A model generated the notes under the pieces. The model was not told where the DNA came from, did not search any database, and saw only the letters and a program-made list of their open reading frames with translations. DNA of 64,000 bases from JANXUC01 sp964619065 (GTDB lineage: Bacteria; Acidobacteriota; Terriglobia; Terriglobales; Acidobacteriaceae): contig CAZUCC010000019.1 in NCBI GenBank assembly GCA_964619065.1, positions 8,502 to 72,501 of the forward strand. The letters run 5' to 3'. Within the stretch, counting starts at the first letter, position 1; every line of letters starts with the position of its first letter. Below are positions 43,531-52,650 of the stretch, piece by piece. The position numbers and the translations under genes are program-made.

Positions 43531-43758
43531 TCGGCGCTCTTGCTCGCATACCGTACAGCTGGAACTCTCATCAAGGGCGGTCGTAACCGCGGCCTATCCG
43601 GGCGACACCTTGATCTGACACATTGCGGCCAGATCCTCATGTTTCGAGGGTTAATCTTCGAAGTTTACCCCGCGATATGGCGATGTCAAGAACCCGAAGG
43701 GACAAACCTGTTGAAATCGCCACGTTCCCCCGTTACTTTCTAGTTTCGTCCCTAGCTC

Positions 43759-44802
43759 TTATGGGTGCTTCCTCTTGGCAGGAAGATATTTTTTCTCAAT
43801 CGAGGCCACGATCAGGTAATTCGGATCCACCATTTCCGACAACCGGATGTGGGCGACCTTCGAAAGCAGTTCGTAAGAGTCCATCTCGGAGAGGCCGTAA
43901 TCGGCGTGCATCCAGGCGATGAGCTCGGTGAAGGCAATCCGTAGAGCGTCGTCCAGCGGACGGTATGCCCCTACAGTCATGATCGCGTCGTCGTTTTCGA
44001 ATCGTGGCCAATTGATCTTCTGCCCTTTGATCACGCTGACCTGGAACCGCGCGCGCAGCGGCACTTCGATCGCCGTGCCTGCAATTTCGCCGTCTCCCAT
44101 CGCGGCGTGTCCATCTCCCACATAAAGCAGAGCGCCGGAAACATTCACGGGAAAATACACAGTATTGCCAACGCTGGCTTCCGGGGAATCCATGTTGCCG
44201 CCAAACTCAGCGGGCACGATCGAACTTCGCGCTTCGCCTCCAGCCGGCGCCACGCCTATGCAGCCAAAGAACGGGCGCAGAGGAATCTTCACGGAAAAAT
44301 TCGAATCCAACGCTCGAAATGTTGCTGTGTTGGTTGCGTGGTCGATCGGGTAATACCAGATCTTTTCCGGCAGCGACGGACCGAGCATCGCGGTGTAGTT
44401 GGTGGCATTCAGAGCTCCGAACCCTGGACCGAATGCTCCTACGCCCTGATCGCCGTCCACCTCCAAATCCAGAATCTTTACTGCCAGGGTATCGCCGGCC
44501 TCAGCGCCTTCCACATAAAACGGACCCGTGAGAGGATTGTCGCCCTTTACCATGCTCAACGTGTCGCCCGGCTTCTGCAGCACGTTGCCGAATGCGTCAA
44601 GCGTATTGGTCTCCACGATTGTGCCGGAAGGAACCTTGGCGACGGGGTCGGCCACAGCATAAACGTACTTCACATCTTTTATCGTTGCGCGATATTTTGT
44701 GAGGGCGGTCGATCCCGATTGCGCAGCCAAGGGAGCGCTTGCGGTGATGGCGGCGATTCCGGCGATAATCGCTATCGCAAATTTTTCACAACCTTGTTTC
44801 AT
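43759..44802 (-). CDS. Exported acetamidase/formamidase family protein
   Basis: A 347-residue protein with a signal peptide (KFAIAIIAGIAAITASAPLA, cleavage near LAAQ at about residue 28). The mature sequence has the FmdA/AmdA pattern: TGPFYVEGAEAGDTLAVKIL, FFGCIGVAPAGGEARSSIVP, GGNMDSPEASVGNTVYFPV and YVGDGHAAMGDGEIAGTAIE, the last holding the metal-binding His and Asp. Family enzymes hydrolyse formamide or acetamide to ammonia and the acid. Export is unusual for the characterised cytoplasmic enzymes but seen in acidobacterial paralogs. ATG 44802 has a GGA-type site. It is not in an operon with nitrogen genes. Confidence 0.87.
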   Translation of the reverse strand: MKQGCEKFAIAIIAGIAAITASAPLAAQSGSTALTKYRATIKDVKYVYAVADPVAKVPSGTIVETNTLDAFGNVLQKPGDTLSMVKGDNPLTGPFYVEGAEAGDTLAVKILDLEVDGDQGVGAFGPGFGALNATNYTAMLGPSLPEKIWYYPIDHATNTATFRALDSNFSVKIPLRPFFGCIGVAPAGGEARSSIVPAEFGGNMDSPEASVGNTVYFPVNVSGALLYVGDGHAAMGDGEIAGTAIEVPLRARFQVSVIKGQKINWPRFENDDAIMTVGAYRPLDDALRIAFTELIAWMHADYGLSEMDSYELLSKVAHIRLSEMVDPNYLIVASIEKKYLPAKRKHP

Positions 44803-44840
44803 AAGCCATCCTCACGGAAATTCTTTCGGTCTCTTAACTT

Positions 44841-44868
44841 CTGTCATCCTGAGCGCAGCGAAGGACCC
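44841..44868 (+). repeat. Interspersed GTCATCCTGAGC-type repeat, copy 1
   Basis: CTGTCATCCTGAGCGCAGCG followed by AAGGACCC is the short interspersed element common in acidobacterial intergenic regions. An inverted copy lies at 44964-44993 with 95 bases between, so the two can fold into a long stem. Confidence 0.7.
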
Positions 44869-44963
44869 CTGCACCCTTGATCTTTACTTCAAAATTTCCA
44901 GATTTCTCCCGTGCAGTTTCTAGTAAGAAAGCTTGCAAGCACCTCTTTCACCATCAGCATTCC

Positions 44964-44993
44964 GGGGATCCTTCGCTCTGCTCAGGATGACAG
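44964..44993 (-). repeat. Interspersed GTCATCCTGAGC-type repeat, inverted copy 2
   Basis: The complement reads CTGTCATCCTGAGCAGAGCG then AAGGATCCCC, matching copy 1 at 44841-44868 with few differences. It lies 33 bases past the histidine-kinase stop on the minus strand and before the acetamidase start region, and may act as a terminator or mRNA-end stabiliser. Confidence 0.7.
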
Positions 44994-45026
44994 CGTCGGA
45001 CACAGAAATGTTGCGCAACTTGCTGA

Positions 45027-46784
45027 CTATGCGTGCCCGGAAGCTTCGTCTTCGTCGGCAAACGGCAACGTAAACAGGAACGTGGCTCCGTGATTCAGTA
45101 TGCTCTCGGCCCGAATCGCGCCGCCGTGCGCCAGAACGATGTGTTTTGCGATGGAGAGTCCCAACCCCGTCCCACCAGACTCCCGCGAGCGCGCTTTGTC
45201 GACACGATAAAAGCGCTCGAACAAGCGCGACAAATGCTCGGAGGGAATCCCTTGACCGAAATCCCGCACGTAGAATTCGACGCTGTCTTCCAAGGGGCGT
45301 GCTCCCAAAACCACCCGTGTTCCAGAACCGCCATATTTAACGGCGTTTTCCAGAAGATTGCCGAAGACGTGATGAATAGCATCGCGGTCCGCTAGTACCG
45401 GTTGCGTAGCCTCGTCCTTCACTTCGAGCTGCAGGTCGCGCGCGCCCGCCGTCTCCGCGAAATGTTGGACTGCGTCCCGAAGCAAGTCTTCCGGCGCCAC
45501 CGCTTCCAGCTCGAACCTCTTTTCACCCGATTCCACACGTGCTAATGCCAATAAGTCTTCGGTGAGACGCGCCATGCGCCCCGCGTTTTTGCGAATAATT
45601 TCCAGAAACTCCCGTTGAGAACTTTCGTGGGGAATGGTATCGAGGAGAGTCTCGGAATATCCCTGAATCGAAGTCAGAGGCGTTCGCAGCTCGTGGGAAA
45701 CGTTGGCGATAAAGTCGCGGCGCGTTTTCTCCAGAAGCTCGCGCTCCGTGAGATCACGCAGCACCGCCACGGCACCTCCATCGGGCAGGGGGGCGGCGGT
45801 CACGTCAAACGTTTTGCCGGAAACAATCGAAATGGCCCGGGCGCCGCGCACGGTTCTCGTATCGGCAGCTTCCTGCATGGCGCGCAAAAATTCCGGATCG
45901 CGAACGGTTTCCACCAAGGGAGCTTGTAGGCGGACCCGTTGCGTCAGTTCTTGCATGCCCTGATTGGCCCACTGCACTCGTCCCTCCGGATCGACGGCAA
46001 TGACGGCATCCTGCATGGAGTTCAGCAGGGTTTCCAGTTGCCGCTGGTTATGCTGGATCTCGGCGAAAGCCTCGGCCATCTGCTGTGCCGCATGATCGAG
46101 CGAGGCCGCGGTGCGGCCAATCTCATCGTTCTGGGATGCTGCCGGGAACCGCGCTGAGGAATCGGCGATCCGGGCGGTCAGATCGCCGCCGGCGATTTTG
46201 TCGGCAAAATCCACAAAGCGGTGCAGGCGCCCCGTTATGAATCTGGTGCCCGTGAAGGCCAGTGGTAGCGCAATCAACAGCGCAACCACGCCTCCCAGCC
46301 ATAGCCGCCGGTTTAGGTCATGGGTGGAGGCTTCCGCATCGGCCAACGGATACGCAAGTCGCACCGCGCCACCCTGGATGGGTACAGCGATGAAGAGAAG
46401 CGGAACGCCTACGCGGTTTCCGGTGCGGGTTGAGACTCCGGTTTGTCCGTGTAGAGCGGCGGCGATCTCAGGCCGCTCGGCAACGTTGCTCATGGTGGAG
46501 GGCTCGGCTTCGGAGTCGGCCAGAACATTGCCGTTCACATCGACAATGGTGGCGCGCGCGCCCGCGGCTTGTCCTTCTTGCGCGGCAACATCCCGTAGCG
46601 GGCGTTGCCGTTCCGCCTCCACCCGCTGGGCGAACATCAGCGTCTTCTGGCGCAGATTGCGTTCCGTTTCCTGCGCGAGCGAGCCTCGCCAGGTTTTGTC
46701 CAGTAGAAAATAGAGTGCGATAGTCGTAGTGAGGATTACGAGAACGAAGGCGGTTAGCAAACGGAAGAAGATCCGGTGCCTCAC
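45027..46784 (-). CDS. Sensor histidine kinase (PhoR-like)
   Basis: A 585-residue membrane kinase. It starts with a GTG at 46784 that overlaps the regulator's stop (GTGA). Membrane helix LLTAFVLVILTTTIALYFLL (residues 9-28), a periplasmic sensor of about 125 residues (TIVDVNGNVLADSEAEPS), second helix LWLGGVVALLIALPLAF, HAMP (about 180-245), PAS (NSMQDAVIAVDPEGRVQWAN), HisKA with VSHELRTPLTS, and HATPase (NLLENAVKYGG, DFGQGIP, GGTGLGLSIAKH). All motifs are intact. The PhoR-type layout suggests phosphate sensing, but no pst or phoU genes are near, so the signal is unknown. Confidence 0.93.
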   Translation of the reverse strand: MRHRIFFRLLTAFVLVILTTTIALYFLLDKTWRGSLAQETERNLRQKTLMFAQRVEAERQRPLRDVAAQEGQAAGARATIVDVNGNVLADSEAEPSTMSNVAERPEIAAALHGQTGVSTRTGNRVGVPLLFIAVPIQGGAVRLAYPLADAEASTHDLNRRLWLGGVVALLIALPLAFTGTRFITGRLHRFVDFADKIAGGDLTARIADSSARFPAASQNDEIGRTAASLDHAAQQMAEAFAEIQHNQRQLETLLNSMQDAVIAVDPEGRVQWANQGMQELTQRVRLQAPLVETVRDPEFLRAMQEAADTRTVRGARAISIVSGKTFDVTAAPLPDGGAVAVLRDLTERELLEKTRRDFIANVSHELRTPLTSIQGYSETLLDTIPHESSQREFLEIIRKNAGRMARLTEDLLALARVESGEKRFELEAVAPEDLLRDAVQHFAETAGARDLQLEVKDEATQPVLADRDAIHHVFGNLLENAVKYGGSGTRVVLGARPLEDSVEFYVRDFGQGIPSEHLSRLFERFYRVDKARSRESGGTGLGLSIAKHIVLAHGGAIRAESILNHGATFLFTLPFADEDEASGHA

Positions 46785-47473
46785 TTCGGAGCCTCAAACC
46801 GGTAGCCCGCCCCCCGTACGGTGCGCAGGTAGCGGGGATCTTCCGGGTCGGGCTCAATTTTTTCCCGGATTCGCCGAACGTAGACGTCGACAGAGCGCGG
46901 AGTCACATAGGCCGTATCGCGCCACACGGCATCGAGCAGCTGATCGCGCGTGAATACGCGCCCCGCATGGCGGGCAAAGTGATCCAGCAAACGGAACTCG
47001 GTGGCCGTCGTTGGCACCACCAGGCCGCGCACCGTCAGCGTCATAGCGCCGGGATCGATTTCGACTTCTCCAATTTTGATGGGCGAGGGAGCCAGCGGAC
47101 GCTCGAACCGCCGCAGCACCGCCTTGACGCGAGCCACCATTTCCCGCGGACTGAAAGGCTTGGAGATGTAGTCGTCGGCGCCAAGTTCCAAGCCGAGAAC
47201 ACGGTCGGCTTCTCCCCCCTTCGCCGTCAGAAAGATTACAGGGATGGAGTTGAGCGCGGGAGTTTGCCGGATCTGGCGGCACAGTTCCAGGCCATCGCCG
47301 CCCGGAACCATAATGTCCAGGATGAACAGCCCCGGCCGGCCCTTCTCCGCCTCCGCAATCACACCCGCACCGGTGTTGAAAGGGCGCACGGAAAAGCCCG
47401 CCTGTTCGAGGTGATGCTTGACCAGGCGGGAAATATCCGGGTCGTCTTCCACAAAAATGATGTTGGGTTTCAC
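46781..47473 (-). CDS. PhoB/OmpR-family response regulator
   Basis: A 230-residue regulator starting at GTG 47473 (VKPNIIFVEDDPDISRLVKH). A long open frame continues upstream to 48631 but has no family sequence and runs antisense to the VWFA gene. The receiver (residues 1-120) has the acidic pocket VEDD, phosphoacceptor Asp53 in LFILDIMVPGGDG, and the Lys in ISKPFSPRE. The winged-helix output domain (about 130-228) shows VVPTTATEFRLLDHFARHAG, RDQLLDAVWRDTAY and RSVDVYVRRIREKIEPDP. It is translationally coupled to the histidine kinase downstream. It and the kinase form a complete phosphorelay. Confidence 0.94.
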   Translation of the reverse strand: MKPNIIFVEDDPDISRLVKHHLEQAGFSVRPFNTGAGVIAEAEKGRPGLFILDIMVPGGDGLELCRQIRQTPALNSIPVIFLTAKGGEADRVLGLELGADDYISKPFSPREMVARVKAVLRRFERPLAPSPIKIGEVEIDPGAMTLTVRGLVVPTTATEFRLLDHFARHAGRVFTRDQLLDAVWRDTAYVTPRSVDVYVRRIREKIEPDPEDPRYLRTVRGAGYRFEAPK

Positions 47474-47614
47474 GCTCGTATTGTAGCCGTTAGCAGGACC
47501 ATTTGGTGGGGGCCCAGTTTTCCACAGATTTGTATGACCATCCGTAATGCGGAAATGGGACTCTACGCGCTGCCATATCTGTGCGTTTGTGCCCAACTTG
47601 GAGCCGATTGTTGT

Positions 47615-48598
47615 ATGTCTCAACGCCGAACCCGCTATCTCCTTATGTGTCTTTACCTTTTGCCCCTGGCGGATGCGCCCTTCCTGGGACAGACACAGGG
47701 TCAATTTTCCCTGGATTTCCCTTTTCAGATTCACAAGCGCGTGGAGGAAGTTCGCATCCTGTTCAACGTGGCGGACAAGCACGGCCGCCCGGTGGTGAAC
47801 TTGCGGCCCGAAGACGTAGTCGTGCTCGAAGACGGCCAGCCTGTTTCTACCTTTACAGAGTTTTCCCGTCCCACCGGGCTTCCCCTGCTGCTCACCATGC
47901 TGGTGGATGCGAGCGCTTCCATGGCGGGCAATTTTACGGCAGAGCGAGCAGCGGCACAGCGCATACTCAGCGCGGGATCGGATCCCGATACAGACGCAGC
48001 CGCCTGGGCAAGCTTTTCGGCGGAACAACCAAGAGCAGAGATGCAAAAATCTTCGGATTGGCGGAATTCCCCTGCAGCAGCAACACCCCGTTTCCAATCC
48101 GGCCCGTTGAGCGGCCTGCGTCCCACAGGGGCAACCGCAATACTGGATGCGCTGAATTTTGCGATGCAGCGCCCGAGGTTCCGCTTGCGGGAACAACCTG
48201 GACGGCGCGTGATTTTGCTTTTGAGCGACGGCGAAGACAATACCAGTCGCCATACCCTGGCGGAAATTCTTGTAACAGCGCAGCGGGAAGAGGTTGCTAT
48301 CTACGCCGTCGCTGTGCACCACCCGCGCCTGGAATTCCCCGGCGACCGCGTGCTCCGCAGCCTTTGCGAGGGCACGGGCGGGCGCTTCTTCCTGTTTCCC
48401 GATTATGCCAAAGCAGACTCCGCGCTGACGCAAATCCAATCGGATGTACGTTCCGAGTATGCCGTAAGCTTTCATCCTCGAGTCAATAGCGAGGTCAGCA
48501 TAGAAAGCGGCCATTCCCTGGCCATCGAAATCAGGAATCACCGTAATCTGCGGGTACAGGCACGGAAAGCATACTTTCTGGGTCAGGACAGCCCTTGA
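47615..48598 (+). CDS. Secreted VWFA-related protein (acidobacterial family)
   Basis: A 327-residue protein taken from ATG 47615 (MSQRRTRYLLMCLYLLPLAD), which gives a good signal peptide; ATG 47555 and 47645 are alternatives and no start has a strong ribosome binding site. After FQIHKRVEEVRILFNVADKH comes a beta-rich part (NLRPEDVVVLEDGQPV) and the von Willebrand A domain: MIDAS-type LTMLVDASASMAG, then RPTGATAILDALNFAM and ILLLSDGEDNTSR. The LVDASASM/VVLEDGQPV combination is typical of the VWFA-related family expanded in Acidobacteriota. Such proteins are thought to mediate adhesion or complex assembly at the surface. Confidence 0.85.
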   Translation: MSQRRTRYLLMCLYLLPLADAPFLGQTQGQFSLDFPFQIHKRVEEVRILFNVADKHGRPVVNLRPEDVVVLEDGQPVSTFTEFSRPTGLPLLLTMLVDASASMAGNFTAERAAAQRILSAGSDPDTDAAAWASFSAEQPRAEMQKSSDWRNSPAAATPRFQSGPLSGLRPTGATAILDALNFAMQRPRFRLREQPGRRVILLLSDGEDNTSRHTLAEILVTAQREEVAIYAVAVHHPRLEFPGDRVLRSLCEGTGGRFFLFPDYAKADSALTQIQSDVRSEYAVSFHPRVNSEVSIESGHSLAIEIRNHRNLRVQARKAYFLGQDSP

Positions 48599-48665
48599 AC
48601 AGGATGACAGAGCCGGTGGAGTGCAAGACACTTCAGACTTCCTCAGCTTGCAATGTCGGCTAACC

Positions 48666-51167
48666 TCAGTCGTGTCCAGCCGTTCCTCCCGTGGAAGTGA
48701 AGGCCAGCGTGATCAGCGTTTTTTGTTCCATTTCGTGAGCCTTAGCGCTACCCGTCGCCGGGCTCGGACTTGCGGACCGCTTCACGGAAAATACCGGGCG
48801 GCTCCCAGAAACCCGCCGCAGGCGCGGCATCATGTAAAACATCGCGCCCATATTCGCGGGTTCTTCCTGGACCCATACCAATTCGCGTGCCGAAGCGTGG
48901 CGGTCGAGTTCCTTCTGCATCTCTGCCTCGGGAAAAGGATAGATCTGGTCTACATACACAATCGCAGTCGAAGAGTCTTTGCGCTTCCTGCGTTCGGCTT
49001 CGAGCTCATGTCCGATTTTTCCTGTACAAACCAGAACCCGCTTGGCAGCCACGGCTTCCCGGTCTGGTACCACGGGCAGGAATCCGTGGGTCACAAAATC
49101 GTCGATGGGTGAACACGCGTCCGGATTGCGCAGCATGCTTTTCGGTGTGAACACGATCAACGGTTTACGCCACTTGCGCAGTGCCTGACGCCGCAGCATG
49201 TGGAAGTAGTTCGCCGCATTCGAGGGCTGGCAGATTTGGAAATTATCCCGTGCCGCCAATTGCAGATAGCGCTCAATGCGCGCGCTGGAGTGTTCCGGAC
49301 CCTGCCCCTCATGCCCGTGTGGCAGCAGCATGACCAGGCCCGAGAGGAGCAGCCACTTCTCCTCGCCCGCCGCGATGAACTGGTCGATTACCATCTGTGC
49401 CACGTTGGCGAAGTCGCCAAACTGCGCTTCCCAGAGGACCAACGCTTCGGGATAGTCACGGCTGTATCCATACTCGAAGCCCAGTACGGCGGATTCCGAA
49501 AGTGAGGAGTTGTAGACCTCGCACCGCGCTTGAACCGGCGCAATGTGTTGCAGCGGCATGTAGTTTTCTTCGGTTTCCGTATCGATGAGCGCGGAGTGCC
49601 GGTGATTGAACGTTCCGCGCCGCGAGTCTTGCCCGGTGAGCCGCACCGGAACGCCTTGTTTCAACAAGCTGGCGAAAGCGAGAGCCTCGCCCATACCGTA
49701 GTCCGCAGTGCGCTTGCCTAGCGCCATTTCAGCGCGCTGTTCGAGGAGCTTTTTTACCTTGGGATGGATGTTGAAGCCAGCGGGATAACTCGAAAGCCGT
49801 TCCCCGAGCTCCGCCAGTTCCGCGCGCGTCAGAGCAGTCTCGACTTCATAGGAAGCGTCGTACTTGCCGCCGCAGAAGCGATCCCAGTATTTCGGGAGGT
49901 CTCGTAGTAAAGGCTTTTTCTTGATGCGCGCGGTGCGCTTTTGCGCTTCCTCAAAATAGGTGCGCGCCTCTTGCAAGTGCGCCTCGACTGTTTTTTCATC
50001 CGCGTTTTGGGAGTAGACTTTCCACAGGGGCGGGTGGTCCTTGATCAGCTTGTAGAGCCGTGGCTGGGTGATGGTCGGGTCGTCCACCTCGCTGTGGCCG
50101 TGCCGCCGGAACCCGATCAAGTCGACAACGACATCACTCTGAAACTTGTAGCGATACTCCGCCGCTATGCGCGCCACGCGTACCACCGCGTCGACGTCCT
50201 CCGCATTTACGTGGAACACTGGCACGGGCTGCCGCTTCGCCAGGTCGGAGGAGAACCGTGACGAATGCTCATCGCTGTATGTCGTGGTGAAGCCAATCAA
50301 ATTGTTGACAATGATGTGAATTGTTCCACCAACAGAATAGCCTTTAAGGTCGGCCAGATTCAGCGTCTCCGCAAAGACTCCCTGCCCAGCAAACGCAGCG
50401 TCGCCGTGGATGAGCACGGGGAGATACAGATTCTTGCCATCGTCTCCGGCACGGTCCTGCTTGGCGCGGGTGCGGCCAACAGTGACTGGGTCCACTGCTT
50501 CCAGATGGCTTGGGTTCGAAACCAGGTGAACATGAATGTGTGCGCCATCGCGCGTTGTGTAATCGCCCGTAGCGCCCAGGTGATATTTCACGTCACCGCC
50601 GCCTAGGACGCTGCGCGGGTCGACATCCTCGAATCCCACGAAGAGTTCTTCGGCGGGCCGCCCCGCAATCATCAAGAGCACAGTCAAGCGTCCACGATGG
50701 CTCATGCCAAGCACGAGTTCGATAGCGCCACGCTCGCCGGAAGCTTCCAGAACTTCATCGAGCAGCGGAATCAACGATGTGTTGCCTTCGAGCGAAAATC
50801 TTTTGTTGCCGAGGTAACGCTGCTGCAACACCTGCTCGAACATCTCCGCACGAATCAGGCGCTCCATGATGAAATCGCGATCCGTGGCCGGCGCCGGGGA
50901 CTCCATCCGCGTTTGGATCCATTGCCGTCTTTCGAGATTCGCGATGTGCATGAACTCGGCGGCCACTGTGCCACAGTAAGCAGTACGCGCCTGTGCGGCG
51001 TAGTCTCCCGTCAGATCCAGCTCGGGGTGCGGCTCGGGCTCGAGTTGTCCGAGAGGGTCGAGGTCTGCCTGCAAGTATCCCCATCTCCGGAATGCGTCGA
51101 AAACTCGTTCGCGCTCTCCATTGGTTACTTCCAGTAATTGTGTGCCTACTGCGCCTTCAGATTTCAT
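48666..51167 (-). CDS. sucA: 2-oxoglutarate dehydrogenase E1 component, N-terminally short
   Basis: An 833-residue thiamine-diphosphate enzyme that decarboxylates 2-oxoglutarate in the TCA cycle. It has LVLGMSHRGRLTVLLMIAGR, HGDAAFAGQGVFAETLNL (ThDP binding), GFRRHGHSEVDDPTITQP, LTGQDSRRGTFNHRHSAL, and HGHEGQGPEHSSARIERYLQ. It begins at the region of E. coli residue about 105 (GYLQADLDPLGQL), so the flexible N-terminal E2-binding segment of about 100 residues is absent. An in-frame stop lies 15 bases upstream of ATG 51167, so the short form is not an annotation error within this sequence. No sucB or lpd is adjacent. Confidence 0.93.
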   Translation of the reverse strand: MKSEGAVGTQLLEVTNGERERVFDAFRRWGYLQADLDPLGQLEPEPHPELDLTGDYAAQARTAYCGTVAAEFMHIANLERRQWIQTRMESPAPATDRDFIMERLIRAEMFEQVLQQRYLGNKRFSLEGNTSLIPLLDEVLEASGERGAIELVLGMSHRGRLTVLLMIAGRPAEELFVGFEDVDPRSVLGGGDVKYHLGATGDYTTRDGAHIHVHLVSNPSHLEAVDPVTVGRTRAKQDRAGDDGKNLYLPVLIHGDAAFAGQGVFAETLNLADLKGYSVGGTIHIIVNNLIGFTTTYSDEHSSRFSSDLAKRQPVPVFHVNAEDVDAVVRVARIAAEYRYKFQSDVVVDLIGFRRHGHSEVDDPTITQPRLYKLIKDHPPLWKVYSQNADEKTVEAHLQEARTYFEEAQKRTARIKKKPLLRDLPKYWDRFCGGKYDASYEVETALTRAELAELGERLSSYPAGFNIHPKVKKLLEQRAEMALGKRTADYGMGEALAFASLLKQGVPVRLTGQDSRRGTFNHRHSALIDTETEENYMPLQHIAPVQARCEVYNSSLSESAVLGFEYGYSRDYPEALVLWEAQFGDFANVAQMVIDQFIAAGEEKWLLLSGLVMLLPHGHEGQGPEHSSARIERYLQLAARDNFQICQPSNAANYFHMLRRQALRKWRKPLIVFTPKSMLRNPDACSPIDDFVTHGFLPVVPDREAVAAKRVLVCTGKIGHELEAERRKRKDSSTAIVYVDQIYPFPEAEMQKELDRHASARELVWVQEEPANMGAMFYMMPRLRRVSGSRPVFSVKRSASPSPATGSAKAHEMEQKTLITLAFTSTGGTAGHD

Positions 51168-51289
51168 GAATAGGATTCCAGATCAAAAGAAAGTTTCCAC
51201 CCTCCTTAGGATAAAGGATCAGGCGTGCTTCGTGCTCGCGCGAAGGGCCTATATGGAGTTTGCACTTCGGGGCGTCAACAAACTGTTGT

Positions 51290-52555
51290 CTAGCCCACGA
51301 TTTCCCGCAAGGCTGTCAGCAGAGTTTCCACTTCCTCTCCCACGTTATAGTGGGCGAGGCCGATGCGGAGGAAGCCGCCAGAGGGTTCGACGCCGAGGCG
51401 CTCGGAAAGGTTGATGGCGTAGTAGTTTCCATCCCAGGTGAAGATGCCCCGGTCGCTCAGTTTGTTCGCCAGGTCTGCCGGAGTGTGGCCGTCAATCCGC
51501 GCTGCCGCGGTTGGGCAACGGTGCTCAAACCGCCGTGGGTTGGTGATGCCGTAAAGCTTCAAGCCGCGGATCTCTAGCAGCCCTTGAATCATTCGCTCGA
51601 CCAAAGACCTTTCATAGAGCTGAATCTCCCGCATGGCCGCGAGGAGTGCCTGCCGTCGTGTGGATGCTGAGGCGTTAATACCACGACCCAGGTCGGCAAG
51701 ATAGTTCACGCATTCCGTGATTCCGGCAATGCATTCGTGATTCAACGTTCCCATCTCCCAGCGTTGGGGCACGTCATTGATCAAAGGTCGCACCTTATAC
51801 GGTGTCAGCCGCTGGAGATGTTCGCGCTTGCCGTACAGCACTCCCATGTGCGGTCCAAAGAACTTGTACGAGGAACACGCCAGGAAATCGCAATCGATCG
51901 CCCGGACATCGATGGGACCGTGCGGCGCGTAATGTACGGCGTCGATATATGCCAGTGCACCCACTTTGTGCGCCAGCCGGACGACCTCGGCGACATCATT
52001 GATAGTGCCTACCGCATTCGAAGCGAGACCTACTGCGACCACCTTAGTTCGGCTGTTGATCTTGCTGGCCAGGTCCACCATGTCGAGGGTGCAGTCTTCC
52101 TCGCGAATGTCAGCCACACGAATGACCACGCCGCGCTCTTCCAGCGCTTTCCAGGGAGCAAAGTTGGCGTCGTGGTCGAGGCAGGTGAGCACGATCTCAT
52201 CCCCAGCCTTGAGCTCGCGGCCGATCGAGCGGCTCATAGCAAAAGTCAGCGACGTCATGTTCATGCCAAACACAATCTCGTCCCAGTCGCAGCCGAGGAA
52301 ATCCGCCATCGCATGACGGGCGTCCAGCAGCATCTTGTCCGTGCGACGCGCAGTCTCATAGTTGCCGCCGCTGTTGGCGTTGTCACGAGACAGATAATGA
52401 CTGATGGCGTCAATTACCCGCTGTGGAACCTGCGTGCCTCCCGGCCCATCGAGAAATATGGCTGGATGCCCATTCACGGTTTGTGTAAGAGAGGGGAACT
52501 GCGCCCGAATGCGTGCTAGGTCGAGCTTCGTGACTTCGTTTTGCGTGGTGAACAA
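51290..52555 (-). CDS. Cysteine desulfurase-like aminotransferase (class V)
   Basis: A 421-residue PLP enzyme. The start is placed at TTG 52555 because GAGGAG lies six bases upstream; an earlier TTG at 52594 would add 13 residues. AIFLDGPGGTQVPQRVIDAI and DNANSGGNYETARRTDKMLL open the fold; FGMNMTSLTFAMSRSIG, CLDHDANFAPW and the PLP lysine in CSSYKFFGPHMGVLYG are the family blocks. The pattern matches the VC1184 subfamily of cysteine desulfurase-like proteins, not IscS or SufS proper. The usual mobile-loop catalytic Cys is not evident; the segment EHRCPTAAARIDGHTP lies in a different place. No suf or isc partner genes are present, so substrate is uncertain. Confidence 0.87.
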   Translation of the reverse strand: MFTTQNEVTKLDLARIRAQFPSLTQTVNGHPAIFLDGPGGTQVPQRVIDAISHYLSRDNANSGGNYETARRTDKMLLDARHAMADFLGCDWDEIVFGMNMTSLTFAMSRSIGRELKAGDEIVLTCLDHDANFAPWKALEERGVVIRVADIREEDCTLDMVDLASKINSRTKVVAVGLASNAVGTINDVAEVVRLAHKVGALAYIDAVHYAPHGPIDVRAIDCDFLACSSYKFFGPHMGVLYGKREHLQRLTPYKVRPLINDVPQRWEMGTLNHECIAGITECVNYLADLGRGINASASTRRQALLAAMREIQLYERSLVERMIQGLLEIRGLKLYGITNPRRFEHRCPTAAARIDGHTPADLANKLSDRGIFTWDGNYYAINLSERLGVEPSGGFLRIGLAHYNVGEEVETLLTALREIVG

Positions 52556-52650
52556 TCGCGTCTCCTCGTTGAGGGGCAATGGAGCTGCCAGCAAATGGCG
52601 CAGCTTTTACCGATTGAATAAGGATTATAGTTCGTCGGGATTTCCAGGGC

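Noticed and set aside
47474..48631. Upstream extension of the PhoB-like regulator frame
   Set aside because: It is antisense to the VWFA gene, has no receiver-domain sequence and is rich in Arg/Cys/His. The GTG at 47473 starts the family domain.
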